The translations under genes were made by a program, and so were the position numbers. A DNA stretch of 12,519 nucleotides from the NCBI GenBank assembly GCA_046542305.1, contig JBKHBQ010000100.1, positions 1-12,519 on the forward strand, given 5' to 3'. Each line of letters starts with the position of its first letter. Position 1 is the first letter of the stretch. This document shows, piece after piece, positions 1 through 8,700 of the stretch. The notes beneath the pieces are model-generated. The model was not told the origin of the DNA and ran no database searches. It saw only the letters and a list, made by a program, of their open reading frames with translations. The DNA is from JBKHBQ01 sp046542305. GTDB taxonomy: Bacteria > Bacteroidota > Bacteroidia > Bacteroidales > 4484-276.

Positions 1-79
1 GAATAATATTTTGCCGGGATTTCACGAGCGGCGTCATACCGGTTGTTTGGAATTGGACCTGTTGGCTTCCTGAGGTATA

Positions 80-109
80 TTGGAGCTGTGGCTGTTTCGT
101 TTTAATTTG
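80..109 (+). promoter_or_regulatory. Candidate Bacteroidota-type promoter for the STAS-domain gene
   Basis: A TTG at 80-82 is followed, after a 19-base spacer, by TTAATTTG at 102-109, which differs at one base from the Bacteroidota -7 consensus TAnnTTTG; the spacing also suits that consensus. A transcript from about 116 would have a leader of roughly 70 bases before the ATG at 184. A second, exact match to the -7 element, TAAATTTG, lies at 152-159, but no TTG sits at the right distance upstream of it. This is a pattern match only. Confidence 0.35.
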
Positions 110-183
110 TGCCAATATTTTCGGCGTAGGCAGGATGTTCAGGGAATGCACTAAATTTGTGCTGATTGAATTCAGAAGAAAAC

Positions 184-576
184 ATGAAGTACACCATCGG
201 CATTGACCATGAGTATAAACTGATAAGATATCGTCATTCAGGTTTGATTCACGCCGAAGACATTGCAGAAGCCTGGAATGAATTTCTGACGTTTCAGGAG
301 TTCACTGTTTTGAAGTATAACCTGTTTTCGGATTACAGAGGCGGCAGGTTTCAAATCCCCCTTGAAAACATACCCGAAATTGTTGACTTTATGCGGAAAA
401 TTGAAAATATTGTCAGAGGTAAAAAGCAGGCATTACTCGTAGATGAGCCGTATTCTGTGGCAGCCTCCATGCTGTTCGAGACCGAAATCAGCAGGGAAGT
501 TGGGTTTTGGGTTCAGGTATTTTCAACAGAGAAAGCAGCCTTGAAATGGTTATGTTCCTCACACAAGAAGCAATAG
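184..576 (+). CDS. STAS/SEC14 (SpoIIAA-like) domain protein
   Basis: A 130-residue soluble protein with no signal peptide or membrane segment. The layout resembles the small STAS/SEC14 or SpoIIAA-like proteins common in Bacteroidota: an N-terminal beta pair (YKLIRYRHSG, 11-20), a helix (about 24-38), a central strand with YNLFSDYRGG (45-54), a helix around 64-78, a strand with ALLVDEPY (83-90), and a C-terminal VFSTEKAALKWL (112-123), which is the typical family ending. Such domains bind lipids or act as regulatory modules; the role here is unknown. I start at the ATG at 184 rather than the TTG at 166, because the extra six residues add nothing to the fold and a weak purine run (agaagaaa) precedes the ATG. 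It is followed after 80 bases by the OsmC gene on the same strand. Confidence 0.6.
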   Translation: MKYTIGIDHEYKLIRYRHSGLIHAEDIAEAWNEFLTFQEFTVLKYNLFSDYRGGRFQIPLENIPEIVDFMRKIENIVRGKKQALLVDEPYSVAASMLFETEISREVGFWVQVFSTEKAALKWLCSSHKKQ

Positions 577-656
577 TTAACTTTTCCTGCAAAGTATCCT
601 GAAAGAAAAGGAATTTTTCCGATGTTTGTTGTCAATTAACCAAATTCAAAAGATTT

Positions 657-1109
657 ATGACTACAACTGATAAATCGAAGCAGCTATCCACGAGCCTGGA
701 GCTGATCAACGACCGGCTGAATTTTAACGGGTTTGCAGGGGAGAATCCGCCGGTACCGATTGATTACATTCCGCCGTTGGGCGACAATCTGGGTTATACT
801 TCCCTGGAGCTGCTGTTGCTCAGCTTTTCGTCGTGTGTGGGGAGCGCCATGCTGATCTTCCTGCGCCGGATGAAGAAAACCCTTGCCGGTTTCAGGATAC
901 ACAGCACCGGAATCCGCCACGAAATGCATCCAACGGGTTTCAGAAACATCGTGCTGGATATCCACCTGAAATCGCCCGACACCACCGAAGAAGAGCTGCG
1001 CAATATCCTCACCCTGGCCGAAGACACCTACTGCCCGGTGTGGGCCATGATCAGGGGGAATGTGGAGGTGGAGGTCAGGCTGCACATCGAAGCGCCGGTA
1101 CAGGTGTAA
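657..1109 (+). CDS. OsmC family protein (peroxiredoxin-like)
   Basis: A 150-residue cytoplasmic protein of normal OsmC/Ohr length. The two family cysteines are present: C60 in SFSSCVGS, at the start of the long central helix, and C126 in EDTYCPVWAMI. In this family the pair reduces organic hydroperoxides or fatty-acid peroxides, usually as a dimer. The segment YTSLELLLLSFSSC matches the usual 'P.ELLLAALGSC' helix start, and the C-terminal strand (VEVEVRLHIEA, about 136-146) closes the fold. It looks closer to the YhfA-like branch than to Ohr, but I cannot assign a subfamily or substrate. It begins at ATG without an obvious ribosome binding site. The gap on each side suggests its own transcription unit. 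Confidence 0.85.
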   Translation: MTTTDKSKQLSTSLELINDRLNFNGFAGENPPVPIDYIPPLGDNLGYTSLELLLLSFSSCVGSAMLIFLRRMKKTLAGFRIHSTGIRHEMHPTGFRNIVLDIHLKSPDTTEEELRNILTLAEDTYCPVWAMIRGNVEVEVRLHIEAPVQV

Positions 1110-1422
1110 ATATCCCGTGCCCGGCTTTATGAGGATTTGATTTTGCCATGCAGACAGGATCGTTACCTTTTGTGTGTAATCGAACAAAATCAAAAAAAAA
1201 AGATGAAAAATATTATCTGCGTTTCCGGGACGATGGGCAGACCGGCGCTGGTTTTAAGAGCCATCGGTTTTTTTGCGGAGTTCCCGTTCAACGATATGCT
1301 GCCGGCCTTCCGGGAGCGTAAATCCGGCCTTATCTGGGGCGGCGGAAATGTTTAGGCCGCCATTGCTTCACGCGGAAATAGAAAAAATAAAGTATAAAAC
1401 ACGTTACCATTTTATACCGGCT
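1110..1422. other. 313-base gap with a doubtful 50-codon frame
   Basis: No convincing gene. A frame from ATG 1203 to 1355 encodes 50 residues (beginning MKNIICVSGTMGRPALV, ending GLIWGGGNV). It follows an A-run (1190-1201), and its base composition resembles that of the flanking genes. I recognise no family; it could be a small orphan gene or a gene remnant. A hairpin can form between ggcggc (1338-1343) and gccgcc (1356-1361); no T-run follows, so it is a poor intrinsic terminator. The last 50 bases before the hydrolase are A/T-rich and may hold its promoter. Confidence 0.3.
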
Positions 1423-2361
1423 ATGAAAAAAAGAAAGATCAGAAAAATCCTTATCGGTATTGCCATCGGGCTGCTTGTCGTTGGCATCGGATTCATCATT
1501 GCCATCCCGGTGCTTGTAATGAATTCGTTTGTAAATAAGCATGTGGATTTCCATGAAGTTTATACACCCGGTGAATTCGGGGTGGATGCGGAGCCCTTCT
1601 TTGTTACCACGTCCGACGGGCTGAGAATTTCCGCGTGGGAGGTGGAGACTGAACATCCGAAAGCCGTTGTGGTGTGCCTGTCGGGTATACACAATCCTTC
1701 AGCTACCATTTATTTCGGGCATGCGCGGTATTTCAGGGAGCACGGTTATGCCACCATACTGTTCGACATGCGGGCGCACGGAAATAGCGACGGCGATATG
1801 ATCTGCCTGGGCTACAGGGAGCACCTCGATACCAGGGCCATCGTCGACCATATTAAAGCTGATCCGGATTACCAGGGAGTGCCGGTGGTGGTTTTCGGCC
1901 TGTCGATGGGAGGGGCCACCGCCATCAACAGCATTGGCGAAATAGAAGAAATTGACGGGTTGATCAGCTTGTCGGCCTTTTCATCGTGGGAGGATGTGTT
2001 TTACGAGCAGATGTCAATGCAGGCGCCGGCTGTGCTTACCGCAATGATCAGGCCTGTAGTGCGGCTGGTTTCGTGGGCGAAATTCGGTGTAAACCCCTGG
2101 CAGATGCGGCCGGTCAACGCAATTGAAAAGTTAGGCAGGCGTCCTGCTTTGCTTATGCACACCCGTGGAGACTCACAGGTTGGTTTTGCCAATCTGCAAC
2201 GGTTGCGCGAGCGGGCGCCTGCGCATGTGGAAACCTTTGTGCGTGATGCCGACCAGCATTTCGTTACCTACAATTTTGCCGATCCCGAACAAGACCCGGA
2301 GTACGCCTATACCATTCTGAATTTTCTGCAACGGCATTTTCCGGGCGGTGATGGTTTATAA
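1423..2361 (+). CDS. Membrane-anchored alpha/beta hydrolase
   Basis: A 312-residue serine hydrolase. Residues 1-9 are strongly basic (MKKRKIRKI) and residues 10-34 form one hydrophobic segment with no clear signal peptidase site, so I expect an uncleaved N-terminal anchor with the domain in the periplasm. The catalytic triad is visible: nucleophile S161 in FGLSMGGA (GxSxGG), probable acid D250 in HTRGDSQVGF and histidine H279 in DADQHFVTY. FDMRAHGNSDGD (114-125) is the usual post-strand loop of the family. This is the prolyl-oligopeptidase/BAAT-like or YqkD-like hydrolase type; the substrate (ester, acyl or peptide) cannot be told. The frame is open upstream to ATG 1273, but the 50 extra residues are low-complexity and would precede the anchor, so I chose ATG 1423. 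The neighbours do not suggest a pathway. Confidence 0.8.
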   Translation: MKKRKIRKILIGIAIGLLVVGIGFIIAIPVLVMNSFVNKHVDFHEVYTPGEFGVDAEPFFVTTSDGLRISAWEVETEHPKAVVVCLSGIHNPSATIYFGHARYFREHGYATILFDMRAHGNSDGDMICLGYREHLDTRAIVDHIKADPDYQGVPVVVFGLSMGGATAINSIGEIEEIDGLISLSAFSSWEDVFYEQMSMQAPAVLTAMIRPVVRLVSWAKFGVNPWQMRPVNAIEKLGRRPALLMHTRGDSQVGFANLQRLRERAPAHVETFVRDADQHFVTYNFADPEQDPEYAYTILNFLQRHFPGGDGL

Positions 2362-2517
2362 TTATTAATAGTACACATTGCACAGAAGCGTATCAGGTGT
2401 GTCGGGAGGCTGTAAAACCAATTTTTTATGATGCAATAACACACAGCTTGATCCGGGATTCGTGATTGTGATCAGCCGGTTTAATATGTATAAAATCAAA
2501 TCACATAATTTTTTGTC

Positions 2518-3123
2518 ATGAACTTAAAAATTGAAAGAACGGCGGAGACGGATTTTTTCAAAACCGAATTCCTCACCCGCGAAGTATTCTGGAACCTTTA
2601 CAAACCCGGTTGCGTGGAGCATCTGATCCTGCATAACCTCAGGCAAAGCGGGAGCTATGTGCCGGAGTTGGATCTGGTGGCGTGGTGTAACGGCGAAATC
2701 ATAGGGCACATCATTACCACCAGGGCAAAGGTTGTTGATGATTCAGGAAGGGATCACGAGGTATTATGCGCCGGTCCGTTTGCGGTGCTGCGGCAGGATC
2801 AGGGAAAGGGCACCGGCAGCCTGCTGATGCAGTTTTCCATCTCCGAAGCCGGAAAGCTGGGGTTCAAAGGGATCATCCTTTTCGGGAATCCCGAGTATTA
2901 CCGGCGGTTTGGCTTCAGGAATGCACAGGCATACGGCATCACGACCGAAGATGGGCAGAACTTTGATCCCTTTATGGCCCTCGAACTTTATGAACATGCC
3001 CTGAACGGCATTAGCGGAAGATTTTTTCACGACAGGGCTTTCAGCGTTAATGAACAGGCACTGGAGGCTTTCGAGGAACTTTTCCCCTACAGGGAGAAGA
3101 AGAAAACGGAGACGCAGTTTTAG
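2518..3123 (+). CDS. GNAT family N-acetyltransferase (YhbS-like)
   Basis: A 201-residue acetyltransferase using acetyl-CoA. The acetyl-CoA pyrophosphate-binding loop (motif A) is QDQGKGTG, about 93-100, in the order Q/R-x-x-G-x-G, preceded by the strand AGPFAVL (85-91) and followed by a helix from about 101. NPEYYRRFGFR (124-134) is the characteristic YhbS-type 'x-YYxRFGF' segment. The N-terminal half holds an ITTRAKV strand (66-72) facing the substrate side, and the C-terminal extension (about 150-201) ends in a charged tail rich in lysine. The substrate is unknown; relatives acetylate small amines or protein N-termini. The gene converges on the PreA-like gene with only 10 bases between the stops, and I see no terminator in that gap. 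Confidence 0.85.
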   Translation: MNLKIERTAETDFFKTEFLTREVFWNLYKPGCVEHLILHNLRQSGSYVPELDLVAWCNGEIIGHIITTRAKVVDDSGRDHEVLCAGPFAVLRQDQGKGTGSLLMQFSISEAGKLGFKGIILFGNPEYYRRFGFRNAQAYGITTEDGQNFDPFMALELYEHALNGISGRFFHDRAFSVNEQALEAFEELFPYREKKKTETQF

Positions 3124-3133
3124 ACTGGTATTC

Positions 3134-4321
3134 TCAGGTTGCTTCCACCATTTTCACCGCATCATTGGAACATACCTGGAAACACAGTGAACATCCTTCG
3201 CACCTGTCATCATCCACAAATGCGGTGTCACCGATCATTTGGATTGCCTGATAGCCCCCGTCGCGGCATGAAATATAGCAAGATCCGCAACCCTGGCATT
3301 TTTCCGGATCAATGCAGGCCCTGACCACAAAACCTGCATCCAGGTCAGCATAGGGCTTAACTTTGTGCAGTGCTGATCCGCAGAAGCTTTTGATGGTTTC
3401 GAAATTGTGCCAGGCCATAAACCTTTCAAGCTGAAATGTCATTTTTTCAATAATATTTATACCGTTAAGCATAACGGAGGTGCACACCTGTACCACGGGT
3501 GCGCCCAGAAGGATGAATTCGGCGGCATCGAAACCATCCCAAATACCCCCGCATGCCATCACAGGAATGCCGGGATTTTTGCACAGATCGGCCACACACC
3601 GTAGTGCAATGGGCTTGAGCATCATTCCTGAGCATCCTCCCGGTGTGGTATAGCCGTTTACTGCAGCCCATGGTTCGAGTGTCTTTAAGTTGAACCCCAT
3701 CAGCGAGGGGAAGGTATTGATGGCACATATTCCGTCAGCGCCTGCTTCTGCTACAGCCCGCCCGATATGGGAAATATCTGCCACAGCAGGAGACAGTTTG
3801 GGGATGACGGGAATCTGAATCGCAGCATCATTTTTAAGCCATTCTACAATGTTGGCGGCGAGACCGGCACGCTGACCTATGGCAGCGCCCTGCCCTTGTT
3901 CGGGATATCCGTGGGGGCACGAAAAGTTCAGTTCAATCATATCGGCGCCTGACTCCTGACTTCCGTGGGCAAGATCGAGCCAGTGCCTGCTGGTCAATGC
4001 ATCGCCCATGATGCTTGCAATGATCAGCTTGTCAGGAAAATTCAACTTCAATTTCCTGATGCTCACATACCATGTCTCCGGAGAAAGCTCACTGAGCAAT
4101 TCGATGTTTTTAAAGGCGATAATGTCAGCGCCATGTTTTAGGGAGGCAAAGCGGTTTTTCATATTTTTCACCGGTGTGCTGATCAGTGTCTTGGTTACGG
4201 CTCCTGCCCAGCCTGCATCGAATGCCCTTGCAATCATGTCATAACTGGCGGTAGGTGGCCCGGAGGCAAGTAAGAAAGGATTACCAACAGGCTTTGAAAC
4301 AAAAGATGACCAAAGATCCAT
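3134..4321 (-). CDS. PreA-like dihydropyrimidine dehydrogenase, Fe-S/FMN subunit
   Basis: A 395-residue protein related to E. coli PreA (about 410 residues) and the C-terminal half of animal DPD. The family reduces uracil and thymine with NADPH. Residues about 5-300 form a dihydroorotate dehydrogenase-like FMN barrel. The active-site loop is LNFSCPHG (131-138), whose C135 corresponds to the catalytic cysteine; N202-T203 in AINTFPSLMG match the pyrimidine-binding Asn-Thr. CGGI (257-260) lies in the FMN phosphate region. Two 4Fe-4S motifs follow: C342/C345/C348/C352 and C374/C377/C380/C384. Oddities: the segment after IASIM (101-105), where DPD has a substrate-binding asparagine, reads GDALTSRHW, and the second cluster ends CS instead of the usual CP. 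No PreT (flavin/NADPH subunit) or dihydropyrimidinase gene is present, so substrate and electron donor are open. Start at ATG 4321; no alternative fits better. Confidence 0.8.
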   Translation of the reverse strand: MDLWSSFVSKPVGNPFLLASGPPTASYDMIARAFDAGWAGAVTKTLISTPVKNMKNRFASLKHGADIIAFKNIELLSELSPETWYVSIRKLKLNFPDKLIIASIMGDALTSRHWLDLAHGSQESGADMIELNFSCPHGYPEQGQGAAIGQRAGLAANIVEWLKNDAAIQIPVIPKLSPAVADISHIGRAVAEAGADGICAINTFPSLMGFNLKTLEPWAAVNGYTTPGGCSGMMLKPIALRCVADLCKNPGIPVMACGGIWDGFDAAEFILLGAPVVQVCTSVMLNGINIIEKMTFQLERFMAWHNFETIKSFCGSALHKVKPYADLDAGFVVRACIDPEKCQGCGSCYISCRDGGYQAIQMIGDTAFVDDDRCEGCSLCFQVCSNDAVKMVEAT

Positions 4322-4603
4322 AGTGTTGGAAAATTAAAGGTTAAAACATCCGAGATAGCGTATGACTGACCTGTGTCGAATCAGGTGTTGCCGGGATATA
4401 TTAGATGAAACCCGCTCCGGAGGCGCCGGTTTTCATCCCGGTTGGCCGGTTGAAAACTCCTCCTGTTCGTTTCATCATCAGTAGGATGAACGGAAATGCT
4501 AAAAATTTTTCAAGTAAAACATCAGCATTGGCTAAATTAAGTATTTTAGCAATATCCTCACATATAAAAATAAGTGCCTGAAATTTTTTCATAACAAAAA
4601 AAA
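4322..4603. promoter_or_regulatory. Divergent regulatory region between the preA-like and gldA-like genes
   Basis: The 282 bases must hold both promoters. A motif of the form gatgaaa(c) and its complement recur: gatgaaac 4404-4411, gttttcatcc 4429-4438 (complement), tgaaaac 4451-4457, gtttcatc 4469-4476 (complement) and ggatgaa 4484-4490. Possible stems are 4404-4411 with 4469-4476 (8 pairs), 4404-4410 with 4431-4437 (7 pairs), and 4429-4435 with 4451-4457 (7 pairs, plus an inner ccgg/ccgg stem at 4438-4449); the last two are mutually exclusive. Further inverted repeats are acctg 4369-4373 with caggt 4382-4386, and tgctaaaa 4497-4504 with ttttagca 4544-4551. A 63-codon minus-strand frame (4401-4592) covers much of the region but is unconvincing. 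No T-run marks an intrinsic terminator. Confidence 0.4.
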
Positions 4604-5770
4604 ATGATGGAATCTATGATCGACAAAACCGTACTCAAACCATCTGCAACAGCATCTGGATTGTTAAAAGCTGCTTTTCCGGGAAAATATATCCAGGGCG
4701 AACATGCCCTTTCGATGGTGCCGGAGCTTATCGAATCGTTTGGAGGAAAGGGATTGGTTCTTGCTTCACCGTCCGTGATCAGCGGGGTGCTTTCGGATTA
4801 CCCTTTCCGGGAAACCAATGTGGAAATCAACGTGGAGACATTCAGGGGCGAGTGCAGCCGTACGGAGCTGGACAGGCTTTCGCGGCTTGTCGAAAGCTCA
4901 GGGCCCGGCGTGGTGATTGGCATGGGTGGCGGAAAGGTCATCGATACGGCCAAAATTGTGGCTGACAAAGCAAATATCCCCGTCATTATCGTTCCCACCA
5001 TTGCTTCCACTGATGCGCCATGCAGCGGCTGTGCGGTGATTTATGATGATGAGGGTGTTTTTGAATCCGTTTACTATCAGAAGATGAATCCGCAGGTAGT
5101 ACTGGTGGATACGCGGGTGATTGCAGATGCCCCTGTCCGGTTTCTGCTGGCCGGCATGGGCGATGCGCTGGCTACCTGGTTTGAGGCAAGATCGTGCCGG
5201 CGCTCCCATTCCAAAAACGAGTGCGGTGGCTACAGCACGCTTACCGGATTTCATCTGGCCAGGCTTTGCTATGATACCTTGCTGGAATACGGACCGGCCG
5301 CCAAAGTTGCAGCGGAACAGAAAATCATCACCCCTGCGCTCGATCATATCATCGAAGCCAATATTCTGCTGAGCGGTCTGGGATTCGAAAGCTCGGGGCT
5401 GGCGGCCGCACATGCCATACACAACGGCCTCAGCGCACTGCCGGAAACCCACGGCTATTTCCATGGCGAGAAAGTTGCCTTCGGGGTGCTTGCCGGTCTG
5501 CACCTTACCGATTCGCCGCGTGAAGAAATGGACACGGTGTATGCATTTTGTGAATCTGTCGGATTGCCAGTCACTTTATCTGATATTGGTATTCAGGATT
5601 GCAGCCGTGATCACCTGATGAAAGCCGCGGTGAAAGCCTGTGCCCCGGGCGAAGCGATTCACCACGAAGCCATGATCGTGATCCCTGAGTGGGTGGTGGA
5701 CGCCATGATCGCTGCCGATGCCATGGGAAGACTGAGAAGGCAGAAGCAAAGCAACCTGAAAAATAAATGA
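4604..5770 (+). CDS. gldA: Glycerol dehydrogenase (GldA-type, NAD- and Zn-dependent)
   Basis: A 388-residue iron-containing alcohol dehydrogenase family member. Glycerol dehydrogenases oxidise glycerol to dihydroxyacetone with NAD. The NAD-binding loop is GMGGGKVIDTAK (106-117). STDAPCS (135-141) carries the aspartate near the substrate. The three metal ligands line up as D187 (GMGDALATW), H270 (GLAAAHAIHNG) and H287 (HGYFHGEKVA), the pattern of zinc glycerol dehydrogenases; iron-type family members keep a longer histidine set. It is slightly longer than typical GldA (about 365-370), with a few extra N-terminal residues and a basic tail (RRQKQSNLKNK). ATG codons occur at 4604, 4607 and 4616, and the true start could be any of them. 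No dihydroxyacetone kinase lies nearby. The reverse reaction or another small polyol is possible. The gene converges on the phosphorylase gene with a 16-base gap. Confidence 0.88.
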   Translation: MMESMIDKTVLKPSATASGLLKAAFPGKYIQGEHALSMVPELIESFGGKGLVLASPSVISGVLSDYPFRETNVEINVETFRGECSRTELDRLSRLVESSGPGVVIGMGGGKVIDTAKIVADKANIPVIIVPTIASTDAPCSGCAVIYDDEGVFESVYYQKMNPQVVLVDTRVIADAPVRFLLAGMGDALATWFEARSCRRSHSKNECGGYSTLTGFHLARLCYDTLLEYGPAAKVAAEQKIITPALDHIIEANILLSGLGFESSGLAAAHAIHNGLSALPETHGYFHGEKVAFGVLAGLHLTDSPREEMDTVYAFCESVGLPVTLSDIGIQDCSRDHLMKAAVKACAPGEAIHHEAMIVIPEWVVDAMIAADAMGRLRRQKQSNLKNK

Positions 5771-5786
5771 TTCAGGGGCTCCGTTG

Positions 5787-8700
5787 CTATATGGCCTGGC
5801 TGAAATCGACACCTGCCGTTATCTGTCGGATCGATTGTGCACCTGAAAATACTTGTCCGGATAGCTCCGCATCCAAAATGTTGCCCGCAATGCGTAATGA
5901 TTTTCCGTTTGTGAAAACTACCTCAATAGCTTTATCTTTACTTTTTGCATAGATCACAGGTACCCGGTTGAAGGTAAATGCCAGTTCGCCGGAATTCAGT
6001 TTCAGATTTTGCAGGTTTCCGTACTCATCGAAATAGCTGAATTCTTGCGGTTGCCGAAGGAATTCCGATTCGTTTAAAAAAGCAGGCTCGAAACTTAGTT
6101 GCCCCGCTTGTACACGTACCCCCAGTTCGGCCCAGCGGTTGATGATGTCCTCCTTCACCTGTCCGGTCATGCCGGGTTGTTGTGCGCCGCGGTGCGCTGG
6201 TGTGTGCGAATACGGATCAGTAGGGAAGGAGCCATACAGTCCCGGAGATTTGTTGATCCCGATCCCTGCCCTGATCTCGTAATAATGATCGATGAGCCTG
6301 CCGGTAATCCTGCGGTCGGCGCCGGAATCGACGGCATGATAAATATTCTCCTGCACCGCCAAAAGCAGTTTCGAAACCATGTGCCAGTAAATGCTTCCCA
6401 GTCCTTCGTAGCCAAAAAAAGTACCCGACCGCCCGGTAAATGCCCTGTGGTTGAAAACCTCCTCAAAAGCATCCAGAAAGGCACGGTATTCATTTTTGAC
6501 CATTGCGGCATAATCCGTTTCCCTGAGCGCATTCAGGGCCGCTTTCAGGTCGGCGGCGTTTTTAAAACCGCTGTTAAAGTGATAATTGCCATTTTCGTCC
6601 CTGTTCAGGATGGAGGTGTTGCCGTTGCGCAGCATTGTTTTAGCCAGGTCCGATTGTTCGACAAAAGTTTCAGGGATTTGATTTTTCTCCAAAAATCCGG
6701 GCAAGTTGCGGTCGGGGTAGAGCATATAACTGTACTGCTCGGGTCGGTACATAGGTCCCGCCTTGAGGGTGTCGAGGATCTCCAGCGCTTCTGCGGGATC
6801 GGGTAACCCGGATGAGAGCGCCGCCACCTGGCCTTCGAGCATCTCATAAAGATGGGTTACCGAAATTTCATGATCTGTGATCTCTATCAGATTATAGGCA
6901 TGGTAAAGACCGTCGGGGCGTTTGGACGAACGGACGGAATGATCGATCCATTCGAGGCTGGTTTTCAGAAAATTTCTCAGTTCCCTGATGTTTATGCTCA
7001 CAAGTCTGCCGTCGAAACCGGCATATGCCTGCCGGCGATATTGTTCGCCTGCTTTGCCCAGCCTGTCGGTGATGTGTTTGCGGTCGGCGCCGGAAATGTC
7101 TTTTTCCAGCATGGATTTGTTGTTGTCAAACAAGGTTGAAATTTCCTTCATCAATATTGCAACGGGTTCGTGCAGCGAAATTTCAGGTACCTTGTCATTG
7201 AAAAGGTTCAGGCAAAAACCAATGAACCTTCGCATATAGTAAAGGGTCACCATGGATGTGCCGTTGCCTACCAGCGCGTTGTTGGCATCGTTCCACTCGG
7301 GACGCTGGGTGTTAAGCCAGATGCCTGCCTGCGGGATGAAATTATACAGCTTGGTGAGCAGCGTCACAAGAATCTTTTCGGTGAGGCTCGCGCGGATGAT
7401 GTTTCCGCCTGCATCCAATACCAGTTTGCCGTCGGTGCCTAGTTTTCCTGTTCTTCGACTGATTTCCCGTTCTTCCTGCTCATCGTAATGAATGGTGCTT
7501 TTCGGGTCGTTCACGATGTCCGCATAGCTCCTGATACGGTACGGGACATTGGCATACACAAATACCGGTGCAGGGAGCAGGTTGCGGAATTTGCCGGGAT
7601 AGAAATTTTCGGCCAGTTCCATCAGCTTCAGCAGATAAATGATCTGGTGATCGCCCCAGTAGCCGATAAACGACCATGGGTTGTCCGGCTCGATCACCTC
7701 CCAGTCGATGCCTTCGCCGGTGATGCGGTAAGGATTGTACCCGTCGATGGTGGATGCATTTACGAATCTGGTTATAAATGAATTGATGAATCCCGGGAAG
7801 GAAATGGCCAGTGCCTCCCAGTTCTGGAAGATATCGCGCCAGTTGCCTTCGTAGTGCCGCAGGCGTTCTCCTTCCTGATTTCTGATCCTGATGCTGAATT
7901 TGTTCCAGGGCCGGCTGGGATCGCCGTGCCTGCGGCTGAACGACAGCGGCAGGTATTCGTAACAGATCCTGATGAGGTCGGGGTCGTTGCTCTTCAGGGC
8001 TTTTTCGATCAGATCCGCATGTAGGGTGCTTTCATCCAGGCTTGCAAAAAAAGTAGTGCGGGTGGTGAGGATCTGCGGGTTGGTGTGTTCGGCAAAATAT
8101 TCCAGATCCCTGGTCCTGATCAGGTATCCGTCTTCAAACACCCCGCCCCGCATGATGTTGAACAGCACATTGGCATAGTGCCTGCCCGTGCCGGTTTTGT
8201 CAGCCGTGAGCTGGAGCCCGTCGGCTTTAGCCGCAAGTTTTAACAGCGACTGCGTGCCGTGCAGGATATCGGATTCAAGATCGTGAACAAGTTGTTGCCT
8301 GTTGCCTTCAATTCTGTTGATCAGGTGCACCGTATCCGCCTGGTCCTGGTTTACTTCGGCGGCGATATACCATCCGGTCATCTTGCCGGCTTCAACCGAT
8401 AAGTGTGTTTTGATGAAATACGCACCGGGTTCGGCTTTTTTTTCGGTTTCGCTATCCAGTTCTTCGCCATGCCGGAACCTGTCGAGTTGAAGGGACGATA
8501 ACAGATGAATATCCGCGGGCAGCCCCGCCGACCAGACGGTGGTAGCCTTCAGGGCCTCCGCAGGCTCGGCTTTATCGACGATCATGGCGCTGAGCGTGAA
8601 GATGCCCAGTCCGGAAGCTTCGTGCAATTCATTTTTCTTGTAGGCATTCACCAGGTTGCTGGTTTCGTTTTGCAGCGCCGCACCCACGCCGTAAGGAAGA

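Noticed and set aside
3..203. Plus-strand frame open from the left edge
   Set aside because: Its translation is unusually rich in Cys and Trp, has no start, and overlaps the STAS-domain gene start in another frame.
684..1193. 169-codon minus-strand frame over the OsmC gene
   Set aside because: OsmC cysteine motifs are in the plus frame; the opposite frame is a shadow.
4401..4592. 63-codon minus-strand frame starting MKKFQALIFICEDIAKI
   Set aside because: It lies over the divergent regulatory region, starts 12 bases from the gldA-like ATG, resembles no known family, and its C-terminal part is the motif-rich DNA. A real gene here would leave no room for the gldA promoter.
4898..5503. 201-codon minus-strand frame opposite the glycerol dehydrogenase
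   Set aside because: The plus strand holds the conserved NAD-binding and zinc-ligand residues here; the antisense translation shows no domain.
6099..6806. 235-codon plus-strand open frame inside the phosphorylase gene
   Set aside because: It is antisense to a well-supported coding frame with conserved motifs, and its translation has no recognisable domain. Long antisense frames are common in G/C-rich codon-biased genes.
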